A stretch of DNA of 64,000 nt from Cronobacter dublinensis subsp. dublinensis LMG 23823 (GCF_001277235.1 NZ_CP012266.1:3162001-3226000); one strand, 5' to 3'; shown: positions 16,526 through 26,337, counted from the first letter of the stretch. The notes: generated by a model not told the origin, from the sequence alone. Made by a program: numbers and translations.

Positions 16526-18217
16526 GTGCACGAGATTTTCGACATGCTGCTGGCGGTCTTTGACCGCGCGGCGCTAATGCTGATTTGCCTCTTTTTTCTG
16601 ATTCGCATCCGCCTGTTCCGGGAGCTGCTGCACAAGAGCGCCCACACGCCCAGAGAGCTGCTGGCGGTGACCGCGATCTTCTCGCTGTTCGCGCTGTTCA
16701 GCACCTGGTCCGGCGTGCCGGTGGAGGGTTCGCTGGTCAATGTGCGTATTATCGCCGTGATGTCCGGCGGTATTCTTTTCGGCCCGTGGGTCGGTCTCAT
16801 TACGGGCGCTATCGCCGGGCTGCACCGTTACCTGATTGATATCGGCGGCATCACCGCGATCCCCTGTTTTATCACCAGTATTGTCGCCGGCGGGCTGTCG
16901 GGCCTCATCAGCCGTCGGGTGCCGAAAGCGCAGCACTGGCGCGCCGGGATCATCGGCGGGATGCTGTGCGAAACGCTGACCATGATTTTAGTGGTGGTCT
17001 GGGCGCCGACTACCGCGCTGGGGCTCGATATCGTGTCGAAAATCGGCGTGCCGATGATCTTAGGCACCGTCTCTATTGGATTAATTGTGCTGCTGGTGCG
17101 CAGCGTCGAGGGCGAAAAAGAGGCCAGCGCCGCGCGCCAGGCCAAACTGGCGCTGGATATCGCCAACAAGACGCTGCCGCTGTTTCGCCATGTGAACAGT
17201 GAATCGCTGCGCCAGGTGTGCGACATCATCCGCCGCGATATCAACGCCGACGCGGTCGCGATCACCAATACCGAGACGGTGCAGGCATATGTCGGCGTGG
17301 GCGAGCATAATTATCAGGACAATAGCGACGCCCTGAGCCCCACCACGCAGCAGGCGATCCACTACGGCAAAATCATTATCAAAAACAATGACGAGGCGCA
17401 CCGCACGCCGGAGATTCACTCAATGCTGGTGATCCCGCTGTGGGAGAAAGGCGTGGTGACCGGCACGCTTAAAATCTACTACTGCCACGCGCACCAGATA
17501 ACGTCATCGCTACAGGAGATGGCCATCGGGCTTTCGCAGATTATCTCCACCCAGCTTGAGGTGTCGCGCGCCGAGCAGCTGCGCGAGATGGCGAACAAAG
17601 CGGAGCTTCGCGCCTTGCAGAGCAAAATCAACCCGCACTTCCTGTTTAACGCGCTGAACGCGATTTCGTCTTCCATCCGCCTTAACCCGGACACCGCACG
17701 CCAGCTGATTTTCAATCTCTCGCGCTACCTGCGCTACAACATTGAGCTGAAAGACGACGAGCAGATCGACATCAAAAAAGAGCTCTACCAGATTAAAGAT
17801 TACATTGCGATTGAGCAGGCGCGCTTCGGCGACAAGCTGACCGTGATTTATGATATTGACGAAGAGGTGAACTGCCGCGTCGCCAGTCTGCTGATCCAGC
17901 CGCTGGTGGAGAACGCTATCGTACATGGTATCCAGCCGTGTCGCGGCAAAGGCGTGGTGACGATAAGCATTGCGCGGAGCGGCAGTCGGGTGCGGATCGC
18001 GGTGCGTGATACCGGCCACGGCATCGACCCGCACATTGTCGAACAACTCGATACCAACGAGATGCCGGTGAATAAAATCGGGCTTATCAACGTTCATCAC
18101 CGCGTGAAGCTGCTGTATGGCGAAGGGCTGCATATCCGCCGCCTGGAGCCCGGCACGGAGATTGCGTTTTACATACCGGATCAGCCTGCGCGCCCTGACG
18201 CCGCCATACTGTTGTAG
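16526..18217 (+). CDS. ypdA: Pyruvate-sensing histidine kinase YpdA (PyrS)
   Basis: 563 residues, starting at GTG as in E. coli. Order: a 5TM-LYT membrane sensor (about 1-195), a GAF-like domain (about 220-350), then a LytS-type kinase with NPHFLFNALNAISS (phosphorylated His near 371) and ATPase motifs VENAIVHGI and DTGHGID. In E. coli YpdA/YpdB responds to extracellular pyruvate and induces the transporter gene yhjX. The E. coli companion ypdC is absent; ypdB follows after 12 bases. Confidence 0.95.
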   Translation: MHEIFDMLLAVFDRAALMLICLFFLIRIRLFRELLHKSAHTPRELLAVTAIFSLFALFSTWSGVPVEGSLVNVRIIAVMSGGILFGPWVGLITGAIAGLHRYLIDIGGITAIPCFITSIVAGGLSGLISRRVPKAQHWRAGIIGGMLCETLTMILVVVWAPTTALGLDIVSKIGVPMILGTVSIGLIVLLVRSVEGEKEASAARQAKLALDIANKTLPLFRHVNSESLRQVCDIIRRDINADAVAITNTETVQAYVGVGEHNYQDNSDALSPTTQQAIHYGKIIIKNNDEAHRTPEIHSMLVIPLWEKGVVTGTLKIYYCHAHQITSSLQEMAIGLSQIISTQLEVSRAEQLREMANKAELRALQSKINPHFLFNALNAISSSIRLNPDTARQLIFNLSRYLRYNIELKDDEQIDIKKELYQIKDYIAIEQARFGDKLTVIYDIDEEVNCRVASLLIQPLVENAIVHGIQPCRGKGVVTISIARSGSRVRIAVRDTGHGIDPHIVEQLDTNEMPVNKIGLINVHHRVKLLYGEGLHIRRLEPGTEIAFYIPDQPARPDAAILL

Positions 18218-18229
18218 AGAGAGAATGCG

Positions 18230-18961
18230 ATGAAAGTGATTATCGTCGAGGATGAAGTCCTCGCGCAGCAGGAGCTGAACTGGCTGATTAAAACGCACAG
18301 TCAGATGGAGGTGGTCGCCACCTTTGAAGACGGGCTGGACGTGCTGAAATATGTGCAGCAGCACGATGTAGACGCCATTTTCCTGGATATCAATATTCCC
18401 TCACTGGACGGCGTGCTGCTGGCGCAGAACATCAGTAAATTCGCCCGTAAGCCGTTTATCGTGTTTATCACCGCGTGGAAAGAGCATGCGGTGGAGGCGT
18501 TCGAACTGGAAGCGTTCGACTACATTCTGAAACCGTATCAGGAGTCGCGCATTATCGGCATGCTGCAAAAGCTGGAGGCCGCCTTCGCGCAGCAGAACGC
18601 GCCGCACGCCGCCGCGCCAGCGGGCCGTGAAAACGCGACGATTAACCTCATCAAGGATGAGCGGATTATCGTGACCGATATTAACGATATCTATTACGCC
18701 GAAGCGCACGAGAAAATGACGTTCGTCTATACGCGCAAAGAGGCTTATGTGATGCCGATGAATATCACCGAGTTTTGCAGCCGCCTGCCGGAGGCGCATT
18801 TCTTCCGCTGCCACCGCTCCTATTGCGTCAACCTGAATAAAATCCGCGAAATCGAGCCGTGGTTTAATAACACCTATATTTTGCGCCTGCGCGATCTCGA
18901 TTTTCAGGTGCCGGTGAGCCGCAGCCGGGTGAAGGAATTCCGCCAACTGATGCGGTTGTAG
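18230..18961 (+). CDS. ypdB: LytTR response regulator YpdB (PyrR)
   Basis: 243 residues. The receiver domain (about 1-120) has the acidic pocket EDE near the N terminus and the phospho-acceptor Asp in AIFLDINIPSLDG (about 53). The C-terminal LytTR DNA-binding domain includes FFRCHRSYCVNLNKI. It is co-transcribed with ypdA and is its cognate regulator. Confidence 0.95.
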   Translation: MKVIIVEDEVLAQQELNWLIKTHSQMEVVATFEDGLDVLKYVQQHDVDAIFLDINIPSLDGVLLAQNISKFARKPFIVFITAWKEHAVEAFELEAFDYILKPYQESRIIGMLQKLEAAFAQQNAPHAAAPAGRENATINLIKDERIIVTDINDIYYAEAHEKMTFVYTRKEAYVMPMNITEFCSRLPEAHFFRCHRSYCVNLNKIREIEPWFNNTYILRLRDLDFQVPVSRSRVKEFRQLMRL

Positions 18962-18969
18962 GAGATAAC

Positions 18970-18996
18970 AAAAAGGCGCCCTGCGGCGCCTTTTTC
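18970..18996. terminator. Bidirectional terminator between ypdB and glk
   Basis: Stem AAAGGCGCC / GGCGCCTTT with A- and T-runs on either side; serves convergent ypdB and glk. Confidence 0.9.
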
Positions 18997-18997
18997 G

Positions 18998-19963
18998 TCA
19001 GAGGATCTGACCGAGCGTCTGGCGCAAATGCGCGCCGGCGCCCAGCAGGCCCGGCTGGTCGTGAACGATGAGATAGACCGGAATATCCTGAACGTAAGCC
19101 TTAAAGCGGCCTTTGTCTTCAAACCCGCCGCGAAAACCGCTGGCGGTGAAGAAATCCAGAAAGCGCGGCACGATGCCGCCTGCGATATAAACGCCGCCAA
19201 AGGTGCCGAGGGTCAGCGCCAGGTTGCCGCCAAAGCGCCCCATGATGACGCAAAAGAGCGACAGCGCGCGACGGCAGTCAGTGCAGCTGTCATCGAGCGC
19301 ACGTTCGGTGATGTCTTTCGGGCGCAGGTTGTCCGGCAGACGCCCATCGGCTTTGACAATCGCGCGATAGAGATTCACAAGCCCTGGACCGGAAAGCACG
19401 CGCTCGGCGGAAACATGCCCGACCTCAGCGCGCAGCTGCTCAAGGATAATCGCTTCTTCTTCGCTGTTTGGCGCGAAATCGACGTGACCGCCCTCGCCCG
19501 GCAGGCTTACCCAGCGTTTATCGACGTGAACGAGGTGCGCGACGCCAAGACCGGTGCCCGCGCCGTAAACGGCGATCGGTTTATTGGGCTGCGCCTCGCC
19601 GCCGCCGAACTGGATCAGGTGTTCGGTTTTGAGCATCGGGATCGCCATCGAAACGGCGGTGAAATCGTTAATAATTTCCAGATGATCGAAGCCGAGGTTC
19701 TTTTTCATTTCGGCGATAGAAAATGCCCAGACGTGGTTGGTCATCGCCACCCAATCGCCGGTAATCGGACAGGCAATGGCGATACAGCCATCCGTGACCG
19801 TGGCATTATGTTCATCCAGATACACCCGCACCACCGCTTCCAGGCTCGGATAATCAAGGCCGGAATAGGTTTTGGCCTTGAGTATCTCGCCGCTGTCGAC
19901 GTCGCACAGCGCTAAGCGTGCGTTGGTGCCGCCCACGTCTCCCACCAAAGCATATTTGGTCAT
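18998..19963 (-). CDS. glk: Glucokinase
   Basis: 321 residues, the standard length. It phosphorylates free intracellular glucose with ATP. The ATP loop GDVGGTNARLALCD is at residues 8-21, and the sugar-binding EGGHVDF and catalytic FTAVS region (NDFTAVSMAI) are present. It is a single gene. Confidence 0.96.
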   Translation of the reverse strand: MTKYALVGDVGGTNARLALCDVDSGEILKAKTYSGLDYPSLEAVVRVYLDEHNATVTDGCIAIACPITGDWVAMTNHVWAFSIAEMKKNLGFDHLEIINDFTAVSMAIPMLKTEHLIQFGGGEAQPNKPIAVYGAGTGLGVAHLVHVDKRWVSLPGEGGHVDFAPNSEEEAIILEQLRAEVGHVSAERVLSGPGLVNLYRAIVKADGRLPDNLRPKDITERALDDSCTDCRRALSLFCVIMGRFGGNLALTLGTFGGVYIAGGIVPRFLDFFTASGFRGGFEDKGRFKAYVQDIPVYLIVHDQPGLLGAGAHLRQTLGQIL

Positions 19964-20115
19964 TCTGTTGCTGCTCCGCTCAATTCAAAATAATCTCGGC
20001 ACACTCTAAATTCCCGGCGCCAGAACAACAATGACCATAGCATAAGTGCCCCGGGTTTAGAGACTTACATCACAGATTACCTTGCACGTTTCAGCATCTT
20101 CTGTACCAGCGGCGG

Positions 20116-21783
20116 TTATTCCTCCTTCGCGCCGTTGCGCGCCTCCAGCGCCCGGCTGACCGCGTCAAGCAGCGGCGGCACGTCATCGCGCGGCAGCATC
20201 ACCTCAATCAGCGACAGCCGCTCGGGTCTGGCGAGGCGTTCCAGCACCTCTCTGAGCTGCGCCGTATCGCTCACCCGCCAGCTTTGCGCCTGGCTGTCGG
20301 CATGCAGCGCGTGCGGTAGCTGGGTCCACTGCCACGGGGCGATATCGTTATAACGCTGCGTCGCGCCGTGAATGGCGCGCTCGACCGTATAACCATCATT
20401 ATTAAGCACGATGACGACCGGCGCCTGGCCGTCGCGCAGCATCGATCCCAGCTCCTGAATCGAGAGCTGCGCCGCGCCGTCGCCCGTTATCAGCACCACG
20501 CGGCGGTTTGGGCAGGCGGTCTGCGCGCCAAACGCCGCCGGCAAGGCGTAGCCTATCGAGCCCCAGAGCGGCTGCACCAGGAAATCGCACCCGGCGGGCA
20601 GTCGCAGCGCGGCGGCGCCGAACGCGGCCGTCCCCTGATCGACGGCGAGAATATCGCCAGGCTGCACAAACGCCGCCATCAGCGTCCAGAAGTTATTCTG
20701 GTTGAGCGCGCCGGAGACAGGCGGCGTGGCGGCAGGCGGCGTTATCTCGGGCAATGCCAGGCGCGCGCTGTGGCGTTTCGCGATGTCGTGCAGGATGGCG
20801 ACCGCCTGATCCATTGCGATGCCGCTGAACCAGCGGTCGCCGACGCGTGTCGCCCAGGGCTGCACGTCGAGGGTCTGGTCGCGAGTCAGACGCTGGGTAA
20901 AACCGGCGGTAATGGTGTCGGAGAACTGCACGCCGACGCAGATAACGAGATCCGCCTCTTCTATCGCCCGGCAGACTTCAGGCGAGCTCGCCGCTCCGCT
21001 GTAGGTGCCGGTAAAGCCTGCCCTGGTTTCATCCAGCACGCCCTTGCCCATCAGGAGCGAACTGTGCGGCATCGGCGTGTCGTCCAGCCACTGGTGCAGC
21101 GCCTTCTGCACACCGAAGCGCTGTGCCAGAAAATCCGCCAGCAGCGCCACACGCTCGCTTCTCGCGAAACGCGCCTGTGCGGCTTCGCGAAAGGCGGCCA
21201 GCTGCGCGTCATCCGCCTGCGGGCGCGGCACGGTGATAGCGTTTACAGGCGGGGTGGCAGGCGCGCTTGCCACATCGGTTGGCAGTACCAGATAACCAGG
21301 ACGGCGGGTGCGCAGCATTTCCGCCATCACACGGTCGATTTCGCTACAGGCATTGGCGGGCGTGAGCCAGCCCTGGGCGGCAGTGACCTCTCTGGCGATA
21401 CGCATAAAGTGGTGAAAATCGCCGTCGCCGAGCGTGTGGTGCAGCACTTCGCCCTTGCGCTGCGCCGACTGGCAGGGCGCGCCGACCACATGCAGCACCG
21501 GCACCGCTTCGGCGTAGCTGCCCGCGATGGCGTTGAGCGCGCTGAGCTCTCCCACGCCGTAAGTGGTGAGAAGCGCGCCAATACCGGTACAGCGCGCGTA
21601 GCCGTCGGCGGCGTAGGCGGCGTTGAGCTCGTTAGCGCAGCCGACCCAGGTGATGCGCGGGTGGGCGATGACGTTATCAAGAAACAGCAGATTGTAATCT
21701 CCGGGCACGCCAAACAGGTGTTTAACGCCACATCCCGCCAGGCGATCCAACAGATAGTCGGCAATACAGTAGTGGTCTGGCAT
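20116..21783 (-). CDS. ipdC: Indolepyruvate decarboxylase
   Basis: 555 residues, close to the 552 of Enterobacter IpdC. This ThDP enzyme converts indole-3-pyruvate to indole-3-acetaldehyde on the route to indole-3-acetic acid. Motifs: FGVPGDYNLLFLD, catalytic Glu in GCANELNAAYAADG (about 52), HHTLGDGDFHHF histidines, and the ThDP motif GDGAAQLS...NNDGYTVE. I choose ATG 21783 (MPDHYCIADYL) with AAGGA upstream; ATG 21792 lies too close to that site. Phenylpyruvate or pyruvate decarboxylase activity cannot be excluded. Confidence 0.88.
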   Translation of the reverse strand: MPDHYCIADYLLDRLAGCGVKHLFGVPGDYNLLFLDNVIAHPRITWVGCANELNAAYAADGYARCTGIGALLTTYGVGELSALNAIAGSYAEAVPVLHVVGAPCQSAQRKGEVLHHTLGDGDFHHFMRIAREVTAAQGWLTPANACSEIDRVMAEMLRTRRPGYLVLPTDVASAPATPPVNAITVPRPQADDAQLAAFREAAQARFARSERVALLADFLAQRFGVQKALHQWLDDTPMPHSSLLMGKGVLDETRAGFTGTYSGAASSPEVCRAIEEADLVICVGVQFSDTITAGFTQRLTRDQTLDVQPWATRVGDRWFSGIAMDQAVAILHDIAKRHSARLALPEITPPAATPPVSGALNQNNFWTLMAAFVQPGDILAVDQGTAAFGAAALRLPAGCDFLVQPLWGSIGYALPAAFGAQTACPNRRVVLITGDGAAQLSIQELGSMLRDGQAPVVIVLNNDGYTVERAIHGATQRYNDIAPWQWTQLPHALHADSQAQSWRVSDTAQLREVLERLARPERLSLIEVMLPRDDVPPLLDAVSRALEARNGAKEE

Positions 21784-21917
21784 ATTCGCCATCCTTTTTC
21801 GGGGGCCTGTAGTGAGTATCGGGCAAGTGTGATCGCTGTCCAGAATGCGGCAGCAAAAAGCGGTGGCAAGCAAGATTTACGCGCGCCGGGCGTGTAGGCT
21901 GTTGGCTTTCACATTTT

Positions 21918-21933
21918 GTGTAACCGTATACAC
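21918..21933. promoter_or_regulatory. Palindrome in the ipdC / aldo-keto reductase promoter region
   Basis: GTGTA and TACAC arms separated by six bases, midway between the divergent ipdC and gpr starts. It could be an operator. In Enterobacter ipdC is controlled by TyrR, but this site does not fit the TyrR consensus well, so the regulator is unknown. Confidence 0.35.
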
Positions 21934-22003
21934 TGGCGGTATCGCTTTTTACTCCGACCCGCTCCCCCAACAGGGTAGCAACCACGTACAGAGGTGAATA
22001 AGC

Positions 22004-22993
22004 ATGGTTTATCAGGCAGATCCTGCGCGCTACACCACGATGGAATATCGCCGCTGCGGACGCAGCGGCCTGAAGCTTCCGGCCATTTCACTGGGCCTGT
22101 GGCATAACTTCGGCGATGCGACCCGGGTCGACACCAGCCGCCAGTTACTGCGCCGCGCATTCGATCTCGGCATTACCCATTTCGATCTCGCCAATAACTA
22201 CGGGCCGCCGCCGGGCTCCGCCGAAAGCCATTTTGGCCGCATCCTGAAAGAAGATTTCGTGGCGTATCGCGACGAACTGATTATCTCCACCAAAGCGGGC
22301 TACACCATGTGGGACGGGCCTTACGGCGACTGGGGCTCACGCAAATACCTGATTTCGAGCCTCGATCAAAGCCTCAGGCGTATGGGCCTTGAGTATGTCG
22401 ATATTTTCTATCACCACCGCCCGGACCCGGAGACGCCGCTTGAAGAAACCATGCGCGCGCTGGACCATATCGTGCGACAGGGTAAGGCGCTGTACGTTGG
22501 TATTTCCAACTACCCGGCGGATCGCGCCCGCGAGGCGATTGACCTGCTGGCGGAACTCGGCACGCCGTGCGTTATCCACCAGCCGAAATATTCGATGTTC
22601 GAGCGCTGGGTGGAAGATGGCCTGCTGGAATTGCTCCGGGAGAAAGGCGTCGGGAGCATAGCGTTTTCGCCGCTGGCGGGCGGACAACTCACTGACCGCT
22701 ACCTGAACGGCATTCCGGCGGACTCCCGTGCCGCCAGCGGCAGCCGTTTCCTGAATCCTGATCAAATCACCGATGCGAAGCTCGAAAAGGTCCGCCAGCT
22801 GAACGCGCTTGCAGCGCAGCGCGGGCAGAAGCTGTCGCAGATGGCGCTCGCCTGGGTGCTGCGCGATGAAAAAGTGACGTCGGTACTGATTGGCGCCAGC
22901 AAAACCAGTCAGATCGACGACGCCGTGGGCATGCTGGCGAAACGCGATTTTTCGGCGCAGGAACGCGCGGCGATCGAAGCGATTCTGGCATAG
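22004..22993 (+). CDS. Aldo/keto reductase, YghZ (GpR)-like
   Basis: 329 residues of a TIM-barrel aldo/keto reductase. Catalytic tetrad residues are visible: Asp in FDLANNYGPPPGSAE with its Tyr, Lys in ISTKAGYTMW, and His in IFYHHRPD. YghZ of E. coli reduces L-glyceraldehyde 3-phosphate and methylglyoxal with NADPH; the shared GPPPGSAE and KAGYTMWDGPYGDWGSRK patterns place it in that subgroup. It is divergent from ipdC. Confidence 0.85.
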   Translation: MVYQADPARYTTMEYRRCGRSGLKLPAISLGLWHNFGDATRVDTSRQLLRRAFDLGITHFDLANNYGPPPGSAESHFGRILKEDFVAYRDELIISTKAGYTMWDGPYGDWGSRKYLISSLDQSLRRMGLEYVDIFYHHRPDPETPLEETMRALDHIVRQGKALYVGISNYPADRAREAIDLLAELGTPCVIHQPKYSMFERWVEDGLLELLREKGVGSIAFSPLAGGQLTDRYLNGIPADSRAASGSRFLNPDQITDAKLEKVRQLNALAAQRGQKLSQMALAWVLRDEKVTSVLIGASKTSQIDDAVGMLAKRDFSAQERAAIEAILA

Positions 22994-23128
22994 CGCACGA
23001 GACCACGCGGCTTTAGCAAAAAGTGCGGTCATACCTGTTTTCAGAGTCGGAGCGATGCTGCAGCGATTTACACGTCCGTAATATTACTGCAACAGGCCAT
23101 TACGGCCCCGATCGTGAAGGAGATAAGT

Positions 23129-23485
23129 ATGTTCAGGTCACTGATTCTTGCAGCCGCGTTACTGGCGGGTACAGCACCGCTTATCGCGAGCGCTGGTGAA
23201 ATCACCCTGTTGCCATCCATCAAATTACAAATTGGCGATCGCGACAATTACGGTAACTACTGGGACGGCGGCCGCTGGCGCGACCGTGATTACTGGCGTA
23301 ACCATTATGAGTGGCGCGGCGACCGCTGGTGGCGTCATGACAATGGCCGTCATCGCGGCTGGGATAAACATCGCGGCTGGGACGACCGTCGCGCTTATGA
23401 GCGCGGCTATCGCGAAGGCTGGAACGATCGCGACGACCGTCGCGGGTGGGGTAAACATGGCCGCGGCCACGGGCATCACCACTGA
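23129..23485 (+). CDS. ypeC: YpeC, DUF2502 secreted protein
   Basis: 118 residues from ATG 23129, with AAGGAG 6 bases upstream. A Sec signal peptide (FRSLILAAALLAGTAPLIASA) is cleaved before GEITLLPS. The mature protein is rich in Asp, Arg, Trp and His, with imperfect repeats such as RGWDKHRGWDDRRAYERGYREGW, and ends in HGHHH. E. coli YpeC has the same plan. It is likely periplasmic; function unknown, though the His-rich tail could bind metal. mntH, a metal transporter, is the convergent neighbour. Confidence 0.9.
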   Translation: MFRSLILAAALLAGTAPLIASAGEITLLPSIKLQIGDRDNYGNYWDGGRWRDRDYWRNHYEWRGDRWWRHDNGRHRGWDKHRGWDDRRAYERGYREGWNDRDDRRGWGKHGRGHGHHH

Positions 23486-23502
23486 CAGCTAACTGAGATA
23501 AC

Positions 23503-23532
23503 AAAAAGGCAGGCCTCGCGCCTGCCTTTTTT
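23503..23532. terminator. Bidirectional terminator between ypeC and mntH
   Basis: Stem AAAGGCAGGC / GCCTGCCTTT with flanking A- and T-runs. Confidence 0.9.
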
Positions 23533-23539
23533 ACGTCGG

Positions 23540-24778
23540 TTATAACCCGAGCGCCGTGCCGACCAGCAGCCAGATATTGAGCGCCACCACCAGCGCCACA
23601 ATCGCCCAGCCGGTTCTCTTGACCCACGGCGTATTGACCAGATCGCCCATCAGGTTTTTATCGCTGGTAAAGAAGAGCAGCGGCACCAGCGCCAGCGCGA
23701 TACCAAAGCTCAGCAGTACCTGGCTCATGACCAGAATGCGCGTCGGATCCAGCCCCATCAGGATGACAATAAACGACGGCGCCATCGTGACCGAGCGACG
23801 CACCCACAGCGGAATGCTGAAGCGCACAAACCCCTGCATCACCACCTGCCCCGCGAGCGTGCCGACCACCGTCGAGGAGAGCCCCGCCGCCACCAGACTC
23901 AGGCCGAAAATCGTGGCCGCCGCATGGCTTAACAGCGGTTCGAGCGTCAGATACGCCTGATCGAGCTCGGCCACTTTGGTATGTCCGCTGAAGTGAAACG
24001 CGGCCGCCGCCGTCGCCATCATCGCCAGATTTACAAAGCCCGCGATAGTCATGGCGATCGCCACGTCCCATTTGGTGGCGGAATAGCGCTCTTTGCGCGA
24101 GCCGTCATGCAGGTTTTGCGTGAGCGACGAGTGCAGATAAATCACGTGCGGCATGATAGTCGCGCCGAGCACGCCCGCCGCCAGGAAAACCGCTTCCGAC
24201 GTCGGCAGGCTCGGAATAAGCATCCCTTTGCCGAGCGCCGCGAGCTTAGGCTGCGAGAAGAAAAGCTCGACGATATACGCTGCCGCCACAAACAGCAGCA
24301 GTCCGCCAATGACTTTTTCGAGCGGCTTTTGCCCGCGCTTTTGCAGCATCAGAATCAGGAAGGTGGCGATACCGGTCAGCACCGCGCCCTGCAACAGCGA
24401 AACGCCGAGGATAAGCTTAAAGCCTATCGCCGCGCCGATAAATTCCGCGAGATCGGTCGCCATCGCGATGATCTCGGCCTGCACCCAGTAGAACCAGACG
24501 ACCGGACGCGGATAGTGATCGCGGATCTGCTCGGCAAGGTTTTTGCCGGTCGCGATGCCAAGCTTGGCGGAGAGCACCTGTATCAGCATCGCCATCAGGT
24601 TGGCCCAGACCACCACCCACAGCAGCTGGTAGCCGAAACTGGCCCCGGCCTGGATATTGGTGGCGAAGTTGCCCGGATCGATATAGCCAATGGCAGCGAT
24701 GAAAGCCGGTCCCATCAGGGCCAGTCTTAACTTCCGCGCTGTTCGGTCACGACGTTGCTCAACGCGACTGTGATTCAT
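23540..24778 (-). CDS. mntH: Proton-coupled manganese transporter (Nramp family)
   Basis: 412 residues, same length as E. coli MntH. An inner-membrane importer of Mn(II) (and Fe(II)) with eleven helices. The metal-binding DPGNF of helix 1 (IGYIDPGNFATN) and MPHVIYLHS of helix 6 are intact. Upstream lie an MntR box and a Fur-like site (given separately), as in E. coli. Confidence 0.96.
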   Translation of the reverse strand: MNHSRVEQRRDRTARKLRLALMGPAFIAAIGYIDPGNFATNIQAGASFGYQLLWVVVWANLMAMLIQVLSAKLGIATGKNLAEQIRDHYPRPVVWFYWVQAEIIAMATDLAEFIGAAIGFKLILGVSLLQGAVLTGIATFLILMLQKRGQKPLEKVIGGLLLFVAAAYIVELFFSQPKLAALGKGMLIPSLPTSEAVFLAAGVLGATIMPHVIYLHSSLTQNLHDGSRKERYSATKWDVAIAMTIAGFVNLAMMATAAAAFHFSGHTKVAELDQAYLTLEPLLSHAAATIFGLSLVAAGLSSTVVGTLAGQVVMQGFVRFSIPLWVRRSVTMAPSFIVILMGLDPTRILVMSQVLLSFGIALALVPLLFFTSDKNLMGDLVNTPWVKRTGWAIVALVVALNIWLLVGTALGL

Positions 24779-24790
24779 GCTCTGCCTCTG

Positions 24791-24812
24791 AAATATAGCC
24801 TTTGCTATGTTT
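24791..24812 (-). promoter_or_regulatory. MntR operator upstream of mntH
   Basis: The 22-base palindrome AAACATAGCAAAGGCTATATTT (minus strand) differs from a perfect repeat at one position and matches the MntR box of enteric mntH. It sits 13 bases upstream of the mntH start, where bound MntR with manganese would repress. Confidence 0.85.
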
Positions 24813-24821
24813 CATGCTATC

Positions 24822-24840
24822 AAAATGAGAATGATTATCA
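24822..24840 (-). promoter_or_regulatory. Fur-like box upstream of mntH
   Basis: On the minus strand TGATAATCATTCTCATTTT fits the Fur consensus GATAATGATAATCATTATC over most positions. Enteric mntH is repressed by Fur with iron as well as by MntR. Confidence 0.7.
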
Positions 24841-25137
24841 AGTTCATTAAGCCGGATAATCTCTGATGGTTCTGATAGCTGAAATCAATGAAAGGCGGGT
24901 TAAGGTCGAGGAACGCGAGCAAAACACACTAAAATGCGCCCACGTATGTTAAAAGTGTAGCAGTAAAAGATAACCTTTCACTGCTTTACGCAACATAACA
25001 TTTTTGTATGTTCGATCACTCTTTTCGCGTTTCGTCACATGACGTAACTATAGTGTGTTGCAGATCTCGTTTTCTAAATGGTTGTTGCATAGAATGTGCA
25101 CGGAAATTAAACCTGCCTCATAATATTTGGAGCACAT
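24841..25137. other. mntH-nupC intergenic region, nupC promoter
   Basis: About 300 bases that must carry the nupC promoter. E. coli nupC is controlled by CRP and CytR; I see AT-rich tracts and partial TGTG/TCACA half-sites (for example TCACAT near 25034) but no site I can assign with confidence. Confidence 0.4.
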
Positions 25138-26322
25138 ATGTCCCGCGTTCTTCATTTCGTTTTGGCGCTCGCCGTTGTAGCGCTCCTTGCGATGCTCGTT
25201 AGCAGCAATCGCAAACAAATTCGCATTCGTTTCGTCATACAGCTTTTAGTTATTGAAGTCTTACTTGCTTATTTCTTCTTAACTTCCGACGTGGGCCTGG
25301 GTTTTGTGAAGGGCTTCTCCGAGATGTTTGAGAAACTGCTGGGTTTCGCAAACGAAGGCACCAACTTTGTGTTCGGTAAAATGAACGACGAAGGCCTGGC
25401 ATTCTTCTTCCTGAAAGTGCTCTGCCCTATCGTCTTCATCTCTGCGTTGATCGGTATTCTGCAGCATATTCGCGTGCTGCCGATTGTTATCCGCGCTATC
25501 GGTACCGTGCTTTCTAAAGTCAACGGTATGGGCAAGCTTGAATCCTTTAACGCGGTAAGCTCGCTGATTCTGGGACAGTCAGAAAACTTTATCGCCTATA
25601 AAGATATTCTCGGCAAAATGTCGCGCAACCGCATGTACACCATGGCCGCAACCGCCATGTCTACCGTGTCCATGTCGATTGTTGGCGCGTACATGACCAT
25701 GCTGCAGCCCAAATATGTGGTGGCCGCGCTGGTGCTGAACATGTTCAGTACCTTTATCGTGCTCTCTATCATTAACCCGTACCGCGTTGAGAATGAAGAA
25801 GACCTGCAGATGTCGAACCTGCACGAAGGTCAGAGCTTCTTCGAAATGCTGGGCGAGTACATTCTGGCCGGTTTTAAAGTCGCGATTATCGTGGCTGCGA
25901 TGCTGATTGGCTTTATCGCGCTGATCTCTGGTCTGAACGCGCTGTTCGCCGCTGTACTCGGTATCTCCTTCCAGGGCATTTTGGGTTATATCTTCTACCC
26001 GGTGGCCTGGGTGATGGGCGTGCCGGCAAGCGAAGCGCTGCAGGTGGGCAGTATTATGGCGACCAAACTGGTGTCCAACGAATTCGTGGCGATGATGGAT
26101 CTGCAAAAACTGGCAGGCACTATCTCCCCGCGCGCGGAAGGCATTCTGTCGGTGTTCCTGGTATCCTTCGCGAACTTCTCTTCCATCGGCATCATCGCGG
26201 GCGCTATCAAAGGTCTGAATGAAGAACAGGGCAACGTGGTATCCCGCTTCGGCCTGAAGCTGGTGTATGGCTCGACGCTTGTGAGCATCCTCTCTGCGTC
26301 GATTGCAGCCCTCGTGCTGTAA
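25138..26322 (+). CDS. nupC: Nucleoside:proton symporter NupC
   Basis: 394 residues of a concentrative nucleoside transporter that imports nucleosides except guanosine-type ones. Multiple membrane helices; family motifs NAVSSLILGQSENFIAYKD (residues about 139-157) and the C-terminal TKLVSNEFVAMMDLQKL region are intact. The ATG follows GGAG 6 bases upstream. Single gene with its own terminator. Confidence 0.96.
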   Translation: MSRVLHFVLALAVVALLAMLVSSNRKQIRIRFVIQLLVIEVLLAYFFLTSDVGLGFVKGFSEMFEKLLGFANEGTNFVFGKMNDEGLAFFFLKVLCPIVFISALIGILQHIRVLPIVIRAIGTVLSKVNGMGKLESFNAVSSLILGQSENFIAYKDILGKMSRNRMYTMAATAMSTVSMSIVGAYMTMLQPKYVVAALVLNMFSTFIVLSIINPYRVENEEDLQMSNLHEGQSFFEMLGEYILAGFKVAIIVAAMLIGFIALISGLNALFAAVLGISFQGILGYIFYPVAWVMGVPASEALQVGSIMATKLVSNEFVAMMDLQKLAGTISPRAEGILSVFLVSFANFSSIGIIAGAIKGLNEEQGNVVSRFGLKLVYGSTLVSILSASIAALVL

Positions 26323-26337
26323 GCGCTAACCTCAACA

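Noticed and set aside
20368..21897. 509-codon open frame antisense to ipdC
   Set aside because: Arg/His-rich shadow of a GC-rich gene; ipdC on the other strand has full family motifs.
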